Below are positions 25,601 to 37,600 of a stretch of DNA of 64,000 nt, piece after piece (the first letter of the stretch is position 1; each line of letters opens with the position of its first letter). Source of the DNA: Lepidonotus clava (lineage: Eukaryota > Annelida > Polychaeta > Phyllodocida > Polynoidae); contig OW387136.1 in the NCBI GenBank assembly GCA_936440205.1, positions 14,046,788 through 14,110,787 on the forward strand, read 5' to 3'. The position numbers were made by a program, and so were the translations under genes. The notes beneath the pieces were generated by a model, which saw only the letters and a program-made list of their open reading frames with translations, made no database searches and had not been told where the DNA came from.

Positions 25601-28600
25601 CTTCTACCGGTGTTTGCATTGAACTTGTGTAGTCAATTGTTGTTCTTTTCCAGTAGAAATTATTTTGTCCAGCCAGGCGCTTGTCTTCAAGAGTAAAAGC
25701 CCAGTCTTGCTTGTAATCATCCATGTAGCCCACAAAGTTGAAGTCAATGCCCATGGTTCTGTAATGCTCAAAAGGCGTTGTAATGCGAGTGATGAAATGG
25801 ATGTCTCTCTCATGGTACCGCTCAATGGCTATCGATATCATTCGATGTTTGTCCAAACCAATCTCGATATTCCCTTTACAATCTCGTATACGTCCTTCGT
25901 AATTGAACTTCAGGGAAAGATGTTCCGCATTAGCAAAAGGCGTCTCTAGTTGGATGAAGCCATTTGATTTCTCTGATACCTCATGTCTTGTTTCCAAGGA
26001 ATACTTTTGGTGCTGCCCATAGGTCAGCTCTGTTTTTGAGTCAAAGGAATACCAACTCTGGAATTTCAAGTGATGGTTGAATGAAGCCTGAAAAGCTGGC
26101 ATTTCGATACTTCCACTGACTGTAACAGCATTATTCTGGTCTGTTTTGTGATGGTACACTGTATTTAGCCTACGAGCCCATGTGAATGGCGACCTCCAGT
26201 CCACTTTAAACTTGATGTTCTTTATATTAGAAATATCTGATTGAAGGTCGAGGAGGATTCCCTCAGACAGAGAGGAATGTGATATGTTAGTTTTAAGTAC
26301 AAAATCCAACATGTTTCCGGAATTTTCCATATCAAAGTTCATGTTTTCCCATCCTTTTTTTGGCGTCACAATATTGATCGTAACTTTTCTCCTTGTACCG
26401 AAGTCCAACAGGGTTTTAACAGGGGAACCATCTTTCTGGATGTTTACAGATATTTCAAACAGTTCTCGTGTCTTTGGCGAATTAACGTAATACCTTCTCC
26501 AACTCCAAGTTTTGAATTCAGCCTCAATTAGGCTCAAATCGAATCTTAATTTTGATTCTAATTCCAATGCAGATAGCCGGTCATCATTCAAATCAAGGTC
26601 CCCAGATTGCTCATGGGGATGAGAATACATCTTGATATAGGACACCCAGTCTTTGTCTTCTTTTTTATTGCCCAGTGATATCCTATAATGATCCATTAGC
26701 AGGTTAGATCTGATATCGGCATTAATGTTTGGACCATCAAAGTTAACAACAGCATGGATAACTTCCCTAACTCTGTCTATATATTTTGCAGTTGCTTCAA
26801 GTTTTGCACTATTTGGTGTCTCAGTGTATGCGCATTGGTACGTATGTACGTGCGAACTATATTTGCTTCTGGAAACTAATTTCATATCAGCTTTCCTGAT
26901 TGAATCCCTTATATTTGAAACAAATGTCAGGTTATGTTGACTATGAGGAGTACGAGCAATAGCATTTGTAATGATGTGGTCACCATCCTGTATACGATTC
27001 CATGTTATATTAAGAGGATCGATATCACGATCGAATTTACTATACATAGTTACAATGCTTATATTCCCATGGTTCTTGTACACGGGGAAGAACTCTTGCC
27101 TTCTATACATACTAAGTTTGACTTTCTCGTCCTTTGTGTCAAGCAATACCATAGCATCAGTCGAAGAACTCCTTCCATCTCTTGTGTAATTCAACCCCAT
27201 TAGGATCTTGGTATTATGGTCATGGCATGTTGTCTGAGCCATGAGATTCCCAATTATGCTGGATGTAGTTACACTGCCATCCAAAGCTATTTCCATAGCA
27301 TGCTCTATGATTATTGCCTTTCCATTACCTTTAAGGCTGTTCCCAACTAAGGTATAGTTCAGTTCCAAAGATAATACCCCGGGCTTATCTCTGTGGGATA
27401 AAAACGTTAACTCAGCAATCAACTCAGCATCTTTCAAGTCCTTATGGATTAATTTGAAAATGCCCCGGACGGTTCCTGCTGCCCTGTCATGTCTTTTGTC
27501 AGAGCTAGTTAACTCAAATGAACTTTCGAAGTGACAGTCATGAACTGCACCAAGATGGTTGTGATCGAAGATTCCATTGTAGTTTCCTCTATAAGACCTA
27601 CAAAGATAATACCAAAACGCTTTTGTTGTTCCTATAGACATAGTTATTATGTAAGAGATCGACCTAATTAGAATTGCAACATTTTGGAAATCCTTGGTAT
27701 GCTGGCGTACAATTGATATGAACAATTATAAATTATGATACTAATTTAGAAATATAACCTACTTTTACGATATAACTTTCTGGTTTGGCCTGGGTTACTT
27801 TTCACTTATCCATTTTACACGTACGTATTTTTGATAGCCATAAAACGAAGGACAACCTGATTTAACACACAGAAAATAATCATATTGAAACTATAGTTAC
27901 CAATGGTTGTCTTCTATGTTATAGGTGAAGGCCGGACGGGTCTTTGACAGTATGAGGTCCGTAGAAAACAACCACATCTCATCATCATCTTCTTTAGCCT
28001 CCATCATTATACGAACATGCCTCCACATCTCTATCTCCAATTCACCCCTAGCACTTACAAAGCCTCTGGGCGCTTTTAAACTGAATTTGGGCGATATCAG
28101 AATCTCGTTATTCGTCCATTCCCACTTTGCAGAGGCATCCATTTTGTATTGTTCCCCATAAGATATGTCTATTTTCGTATCCAAATGTTCTGGGAGATTA
28201 TGGCCATAGGATCCCTTTACTTTCAGTACGTGGATGTAAGGAGAGGTAACCTCAGCGTCTAGTTCAATGACAGGGCTTGTCTTGATGTCCACGGAGTAGG
28301 CCATAGCCTGAATTTGCTGTTTCATCAGGCTTCCCGAGAAGTGGTACTTGTTGTCTCCCACCTCGGAAAACTCTTCCTTTAACTCCACCTACCCAAATGG
28401 AATAACAATCATACAGTGATCCTGTTCTGGAAAATGCTTGGAAATAGATAATGCTTCTATTCAAAACCATTCTTGGATGAAAATCGATCATTTCCGAGTA
28501 TGCCCATTGAGGACAAGGGAGTTCCTTGGAGCAATGTTCCAATGGCAGATGATTCGATAAGGCCTAGTTAGAATTCTTGTCAATCAAAATATTTGGCAAA

Positions 28601-31600
28601 CTGGACCTTCTGACTTTTACTTCCGTTCATTCTCATAAATTAACTCAGTTTTTTCTAAAACGGCAAACATTTTGGGAAATTTTTTTGAGATAAAATGGAG
28701 AAATTATTAGATTTTTGGTCACTGTGATATATTCCCCAATAGGCTTTAGGACCATCTAGCCCTAGAGACGTCTCTCATAAGCAGCAGACTATAGCTCTAC
28801 CTAATCAATTAATCTATTATACCATGTGGTGTAAAACATATCCAGAAAATATCAACTTGTACAGTGTACATGCCAAATTTTGATAGAGTAGACCTATGTC
28901 TCCCTCACCTCCAGGCCTGGGTAGTTTAGCTGACCAATGACCTTCCTGCTGGTGGGGGACTTCTCCAGGTGAAGGTTGACCAGGCCTATGTCCGTGTCTC
29001 CAGCCTTGACCACCCCGGAGGCGCTGACCTCTGAGGCGGTCTGCTTGTACTCCATCCTCAAGGAATGGTCCACATTCTGGAAAAAGAGTGGTACAATTCA
29101 ACTAAAGCGCCATACCCAATAGGCAATTTTGGCTGAGTCGGAGGACTCATTGGCCCTAAAATCGCCCGATTATCCTGTAACATTGTAATGTTACATACTA
29201 ACAGGTGATCTAAATTGGTAATGATTTTACTAGGGATTCTGCTGTTGCCTGTCGCCAGTTGCCAGTAAAATTGCCTAGTCAGTGGGTATGGGGCTTTAGA
29301 ATCAGATCAAACCTGTACATTCAGCCAATTCTAGTCATTTGCTTGTTGCCGGTTGCCGGTAAAATTGCCAAATGGGTATGGGGCTTTAACCCTTTAGTGA
29401 CGGCCCCATAGAAAATCGATCATATATGATCGATGGTCATTGATTAGGCTTCAATTCCTATAATTTTTATATCCCAATGTTGATTTTTTGAATATTTATA
29501 ATAGATGTCATGATACAACTATATTAGGGCATTTTTTTGTTCATGAATACTTCAATGTTAATTTTGTGAGACTTCGATTGACGGTATACATGGCAAATTT
29601 GACATTTTATTTTAAAGGGCCACCTTTGTTCACCCATAGAAGATAGAATATTTAACACTAAAAGCCTTTTATAATAATTCAACTTACAAAATTTCTTTCT
29701 AAACGAACATTGAATCTGCTCACCATTTTCTTATATGTATACCTTGTAAACTTGAACCACTTTTATATCTTTTTTCTTTAAGTTGTTTTCAAAATTCTTT
29801 TCTATTCTTAGAAAATGCTTACAAATTAGCCGTTTTCATGCAAATTCAAGATGGCTGCCGATTAGATTATACATTTTATAGTTTTGATCTTTACTTCTAG
29901 AATTTGTTTTAGCTTTGATTTTTAAATCATTTAAACAAATGCAGAACCATTCAGTGAACTGGCCTTAATGATATTTTCTAATATTTTTCTGTCATGATTT
30001 GTATTTTCATGATTTTAATAGGTTTTATTTTTACATTTTATTATAAATAACTGTAAATAATAGAAATTTTACGATTTTTGGTACATGACATAGCTATAAT
30101 CCTGTTTACATGAGGTACTTGAAAAATATTTATAATTATATGAATATGGTATCAATTTATAGGAAATAACCTGGAGAACAACTTTATAATTGACCTTTTC
30201 CCTCTAAAATCAATATTTATTCAGATTTTGGGGCATTTTTTGAAAAATTGACTTTAAAATACCCATTATTTGAGGAATCTCATTACTTTTCAAAAGGTTC
30301 CATAGTTACCATGGCAACCAAAATCAAAGAGGTAAATATATTTTCTAAACCCTGAGATAGTGTCCTATAGGTTGACATATAACTTTGATATCATACCCTC
30401 TCATAGAATATCAAAAATCAAAAACAAAATTTTGTATGCTCATTATCTTTGATAAAATCCATTTTGGTGCCGTCAGCAAAGGGCAATCAGACAACATAGG
30501 CGCATGCAGGACATTGTAGGTCCAAAGGCCATATTTAACCTTGCGTTTGTTTCAAGTGTTTGCATTTTTTTGCCAACACAAGGGATTTGCTTTTCAGAAA
30601 AAAAACATCTGCCAATTAGAATCCATAGTAAAACCTTAGAAAATTGACACCTATGTTTGTTCAATGCAAGTAACAACTAGCAGTACAAAACCACGTGGTA
30701 AAATATGACCAAACGTGAAACGTCCACATAAACTCGCACATACCCATTCTTTATTTATCCCTCTTCTTGTACATGAAGTTATACACTATGTAAATAATAC
30801 AAAAACTTATCTGCATAGCATGAAAATCCTGGAATCGACTGAAAACGTTGGACACTAAAAGATATCAAACTGAAACAAATCTCAATTGATGATCAAGAGT
30901 AATGATTCGTTTTGCAATTTGGATTAGGTGTTCTTAACATTCCCTCCATGGTAAAAGTTCATATAGGCCCCTATAAAATGTATAAAAACATATATCGTGG
31001 GGTTTAATCAATTTAACACTGACCTTGTGTGGTAGCTTGACCTCTGTATCCCACCAGGCGGCCCTGTCCATTGGGTTATGTAGGGAGAAGGTAGCGTTGT
31101 GTCGTAGATAAACTGACCGAGTCTTGTCGTTGTTTAGGGCCCCATCTAATGCCACAACGAGGCTCCTGTCGGCCATTCCAAGGTGCGCGCGCAGGTCGTA
31201 GTTGTAGGTGGGGGCAATGGTGTTGGTCATACCACTGAAAGGTTAAAAATAGAGAAATTTGTAACATGAGTAGGAAACACTCCTTGATATAGTGTACGGA
31301 ATTCCCATAGTAATTATACACTGTACGTGCTGTTCAATTTTCACACATTATCTCAAAATGTAATTATTATGATGAATTTCATCGTTATGCCACCACTCAT
31401 ATTGTACTTGGGACAGGCGCTTGTACAGCCTATACCCACACATTCACCAGATTCCCGCATGACCCAATTGATATAATTTTGGGTTTGCCCCCCGCCCCCA
31501 GAGCTCTGGATCCGCCCCTGCTTGGCCGTAAGAAACGTCTGAGTAAAAAACTCACCTGGTCAGAGTGTAGTCCCACTGTCCCTTGATTGACGTGTCGGTG

Positions 31601-34600
31601 ACTTTGTTCCTCAGTACTATTCTCTGCATGGCCTGGTCCTGGAGGGCGTAGTCTACACTCACCAGAGTCTTGGCCACCCTCCTCCTGACCCCCGTGGAAC
31701 GTTCAAACCGACCCTCTATCCCACCGTTCAACCACTCCGACTTGATACTGGCAGTCGTCTCTATTTTCTATGTGAAGATTAGGTATAGGAAAAGAATTGT
31801 GAAATAAGCGGAAAACAGCAATACCTTTTCAGGGACAAACATTTTCAAATAGGACATCATATCTACTAACAGGACCAAAGTATTAATGCACACTTGATTT
31901 TTTTGAATGGATAGAATTAATGTGGTTGTTAGCCAAAGGCTGAGGATGGATTCATGTAGGCCTATAGGTTTCCCTAAAAAGGTTTCGGCAGTAATGTGCA
32001 GCAAATTTTAGACAGAGCAATTACGTCGGGCAATATGTCCATTTCTTAATTATTTGATTGGCATGCAAGTTAATTGATGCAACAATCTCAATCTATGAAT
32101 ATCATTGGCCTAAATGATATCATTACACCATTGTCAAATATATATTCTGATCAACGGGAAGACATTGTGTGTTTAAAGTTGACCATAAACATTTAAAAAA
32201 AAATCCTGATAATCAAAGATTGAGGTCTTAATTTCCGATGGCTGTCAAAGCTAATACTAATACTGATATGATAACATAGGCCTTAGGCCCTAACTGTCCA
32301 CAATTTTAGATGAGAGTTTTATTTTCAGCATGGCTAATCTAGTATAAGCAGTAGGCCTATTCATATATTCAATCTGCCCGTGTACTAGATTTTGTAAACA
32401 TTAGAAAATTTCTTCGATATTGCTCTCCCAACAAGCACGGCGAGGTTTCGTAGTGTAGTGGTTATCACGTTCGCCTCACACGCGAAAGGTCCTGGGTTCG
32501 AAACCCGGCGAAACCTAGTGCAAGCCTGTTTTGCTGTTCTGGTGCTGCCTTCTAGAGCAACAGAGAGGTCTATGCCTCAGCTCTATAGTGATAGATTTCC
32601 CTATCATGTGTGTTATTAGTATTCCTGAATATGAAATTTAACATGATAAAACAAGATGAATTAGAAACCAAAGCAATGGTTATTCATGCTAATAAGGGGA
32701 ACATCTCATACCCACAAAGTTATCTAATTAGAACTTTCATGTTGCTAACAATTCATAATATTCCCATCCCATAAGCTATTATAGGAAGTGTCCCCAAAAT
32801 AATTGAAAGGAACATGCATTTCAAAAGATTGTTTCATCATCTTGGGATAAAATAAATCATCTTGGGAGAAATTGCAGAACTTGGACTCAATCACCACTGA
32901 ATGGTTAAAATAGGCTATAGGTCTACTAGTCAAGAAAGAACCTAATAAACTTGAAACTTTCGATCAGTCACTGTAGTAAATGAAGGATAGGTAGTCAGGG
33001 GCGGATCCAGGGGGGGGGGGGCAGACGGGCCTTGGCCCCCCCCCCTTGCCCTGTTAAATCATGTTTGATGGGGGGCCCACCCCCCTGTACATTCATGTTT
33101 TTGGGCCCCCCACTCTACAAATTCCTGGGTCCGCCCCTGGTAGTTGCCATTTCATGACACATTTCTTTGGATATATCTAATCTATTTTGAGAATTCACAA
33201 AAGTATATACTTTCCTGGTAATAATTTTACTTTATCGTACATTTAAGCACTCATGGTATATCTGTATATCTTTAATTCATGTAAAATAAATAGGCCAAAA
33301 TAAGAAATCAGTCCTTTCTTAACCAGCAGACCTAGGACTATAGTAATTAGTTACATAAACAAACTTACCTTCACATCCTTCTTGGTGACGACGTTGAGAT
33401 CCCCCTTAACTGTCAGCGGTAACCGGAAGACGTTGGCCACCTCCAGCTCCGCTTTAAGCCTCTCTCCAGGGGTGTGGAGGAGGGAGGCCTCCAGGGTGGC
33501 AGTGGGTCGGCCCGGTAAGGTCACCTCCAGGGTGGGACTGTACCGCGTGGTGCGGCCATTGTTCCTAACGTCACTCCCGACTTCCGCTTTCAGCGCGTAC
33601 CGGAAGTCGTCGTCGATGAGTGCTTCCGTCGACAGGTACAGGAGTTGGGGGGAGTTGTCATAAGACGCTGGAGAGGTGGAAAAATATATATTGAGGTAAA
33701 GACAAATCGATTTATTCTATCAAGAAATAGGGGGCATAATAGGGGACATAATAAGTGGTAATAACGTATACCTGTTATTTTACCCCACTATGGTTTTTAC
33801 CTTTATGATTGGGTAAACCACATATATAGGCGAAATATAGGCGTGGGGGCCTTTTTTGGCCAAAAAATAGATTTTTTTTCAACATAACATTTTCAGAATT
33901 ACACGCCCCCCCCCCCCCTTTTGTTGTTGTTGTTGACGATTCCTGGATCCGCCCCTGGACTGCCTGTTCGCATTCGACGATTATTAGGCTACTTGTACTA
34001 TAACATGCCCCCCCGTGTCGGTCATATTGGCCGTTTTCACACAGGAACATTTACAAATCAGACATAATGGGCGGCCCACCAATAACTTAACCATATTCAC
34101 AACCCCCGACCCTTCCCCTTTTATAAACTAAAGTAGAATCTATAGGGCCTATAGGCTATGCCTATATCCTTTGGATATGTAACCACACGCGCATTTTCAA
34201 ACATCTCCCCCTCCCCTCCCTTGATCATTGATGCATAGGAACATAGTCTAATGGAGAGCCCCATACGCTTACCTCTGAAGTTGGCCTTCCTCCAGGCCGA
34301 CCTGAGGGCCTTGTCCCGTGGGTTAAAGACGTACTCCCCTCCCCTCCCCTCCCCTCCCCTCCCCTCCCCTCCCCTCCCCATACCCTTACCTCTTAGGTCG
34401 GCCTTCCTCCAGGGTGACCTGAGGGCCATCCTGAGGGCCTTGTCCCGGGGGTTAAAGACGTACTCCCCTCCCCTCCCCGTACCCTTACCTCTTAGGTCGG
34501 CCTTCCTCCAGGGTGACCTGAGGGCCATCATGAGGGCCTTGTCCCGGGGGTTAAAGACGTACTCCCCTCCCCTCCCCGTACCCTTACCTCTTAGGTCGGC

Positions 34601-37600
34601 CTTCCTCCAGGGTGACCTGAGGGCCATCCTGAGGGCCTTGTCCCGGGGGTTAAAGACGTACTCCCCTCCCCTCCCCGTACCCTTACCTCTTAGGTCGGCC
34701 TTCCTCCAGGGTGACCTGAGGGCCATCCTGAGGGCCTTGTCCCGGGGGTTAAAGACGTACTCCACTCCCCTCCCCATACCCTTACCTCTTAGGTCGGCCT
34801 TCCTCCAGGGTGACCTGAGGGCCATCCTGAGGGCCTTGTCCCGGGGGTTAAAGACGTACTCCCCTCCCCTCCCCGTACCCTTACCTCTGAGGTCGGCCTT
34901 CCTCCAGGGTGACCTGAGGGCCATCCTGAGAGCCTTGTCCCGGGGGTTAAAGACGTACTCAGCGGTCAGCTCGCGGTCAGTGCGGGCCCCGGGGCTGGCG
35001 AAGGACACACGCACGTGGTCAGCATGATGACCCCTCTGTAAGTAGTGTAGGTAATAGGATTTGTAGCAGGCAATTACCCTTTAGGCCTATTTATGTCAAG
35101 GAAAAAAAGAAATTGCATTCCGGTTACCCGACTTACCCTTATGTTATGCCCGACCCTAAAGTTTTTAAAGACCTTTTAGTCAAAAATATTTGATTTGTGT
35201 ATAATATGAGAGCAGTTGGGACATGTTTTCACGAAAAGGAAAAAAAAAAATCCGACCTACCCAAGGTACCTACCCTTATTTTTGCAACTATTTTTTCCCC
35301 TTGGCCTTATTTATTTATTTATTTATTTATTTGATTTTCCCCTTTATTAAGCAGTCATCTCTTTACGTTCATAAAGATATTCCGATGATTTGCACAAAAC
35401 AGCTTCAGGGTTGACTTTTGTCTTACAGCATATTTGTCTCTATCATCAAAGGTATGCTCTCATATACACGTGCACGTTGCTGGTACATGTAGTATTTTAC
35501 AATACCAACAAAACCAAAATCAATGCAAAATCAGGGTACGTAAAATATTTGCATTGATCATTTTCGGATAAATTGCCGGCTGTCACCAATGCTATCCATA
35601 AGGCAGAAACACTGAAAGAACTATATTAGAAAGAACTAATTAGAAACTGAAAGTAGGATATGGAGAAAAACAGTTAGGCCTATGGTTCATATAAAATGTA
35701 CAGACTTTTCATTGACAGTCTAGAAAAGGTTCCAAGCATTCAAATTATTAAAGAAAAATAGACCCCTTACCGCTAGGGTGCGCAGGCTGGCCTCGAAGTG
35801 GTACTTGGTAAAGGTGTCCATCTTACTCAGGCTCAGGGAGGCGGCGGCCGAGGACGTAAGGGCCGCCCAGGGGGAGGTTATGTCCGCCGGGAGGGAGACC
35901 TGGCCGCACAGCTCCAGGCCTGTGGCGGAGGTGAAGCCACCCCCCAGACAGCGGGAGGCCTCCAGGCGGGGCCCGGGAGGACGCCTCCAGGGCCGGGCCG
36001 AGTCACCGCGAATCACCAGGAAGTTGTGGCTGGAAGAAGGTGATATTGATGATGCTGTGAGTGCATATCTGATCTTTATGTTTATCATTAACAAAATTGT
36101 GAAATATTAAAGAAAATAAAATTAATGAATATATGATATATATTTTATCACACAGATCTGGCTCTGGGGTCGCGAAGTGAAATATGCTACACACGAATTT
36201 TGTCCGTAATCTTCACTTAAGTTTATTGGCGTGGAAATAGTCACAATAGTTATCCATCAATATCGGGGCCCCTCAAGGTCATACTTTATTCTTGTGAAAT
36301 TGAGGGAAAGTTCCAAGATAGGCATGTAGAAAAACCGTATTTAAATGTGTTTTTAAGCTATCAATAATTGATACACTACTGAAATCCTAATGTGTGAATA
36401 TGATTTAATTTGTAAGATAACATTACAGTAATATGAACACTGTTTACAATAATAATCAGCGTTTAAAGGTTATAGACAGTACAATACAGATACATCGTGT
36501 TTTAGTGAGCGTCACTTACCTGGCTGTCACTATGTCCATGGTGTCCCTGGGCATGTTGACGTCCACTGTGACCAGCTCCCCGCCTCTCACCTCCACCTTG
36601 GCGTCGGCTAGGGTACTCGTGTGCAGAGTGGTCACTGTGCGGATACCACTGCTCGTCACGTGCGCATCCATCCGCATCTCCGCCTTGATCTCCACCGCAG
36701 CGCTTAAAAATCATTTTCAAAAAACACATCAAAACCAAGAAACATTCTTTTTAAATAAGTTTTTGTTCTCAAAATTTAAAAGATATTTAAATCTAATGAA
36801 AAAAAGTAATTTTGTACATGGTGAATTGAAATGGAAGAAAATATGAAATCCAATTTGAATAAATTGCATGGATTAAACATGTCGGATTTCAAGAGAAATA
36901 ACTCAAAGGCTATATTCCACTATCCGGTAAGGAGCATTTGCGGTTACTCTCTAGGTACCACAAGCAATGCATGTTTTTGATACCAACATGTTGGTATCCC
37001 AGACTGCAAGCAGTCCATAGAAAATTACCTATATAAAACCGCAGGGGCTGCAAGAAGGGGCCACAAGCAGCAGCCACTAGTACCTATATTCCACCTTGCG
37101 GCACACTACTGCAAGCAGGGTTGCGGCAGTTTGCTTGCGGTTTTTCATGGTACCGCAAGCAAATACCGTGTAGTGGAATAGATCTATAGCCTTAAATATT
37201 ATGCCTCTCATAGTGGGCCTCAATCTCTTGCTTAACCGCCTTTATTTGACTTTCTGTTACATGGTTTCCTCACCTTGGCGCTATGTTGGCCTCAACATGC
37301 ATACTCCTCGACCCAGAGAACAATCCACGGACATCGACCTTGGTCTTGACCTTGAGATCAGTCACAGCGTTCCCCTCTACGTGCATGCGCAGTGGGAAAC
37401 CGGAAATAGTGGGTATATTCAAAGTGGAATCCAAGAACTGGACGCTCTTAGAGAAGTCCAACTGTTTGTCGGCGGCCAGTTGGGACAACCAGTTGAGGTA
37501 GTTGAAATTGTCTTTGAGGCTAGTTGCATCTAGATTGTTGAAGTCGTTGTAGGAAATTTCATTGCCGAAGACCCGTAAGTAGTATGAACCGTGGGGATTT

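Noticed and set aside
20817-27203. Many 60-90-residue plus-strand frames opposite the giant exon
   Set aside because: Shadows of the long minus-strand coding exon.
27598-27725. Longer start of the giant frame at 27725
   Set aside because: The acceptor TTTGTAG at 27598-27604 and phase-2 join to exon 21 show the upstream part is intron read-through.
34251-35027. Plus-strand open frame of 258 residues rich in Pro/Leu
   Set aside because: It is the antisense shadow of the 99-bp array, which stays open in several frames because its period is a multiple of three.
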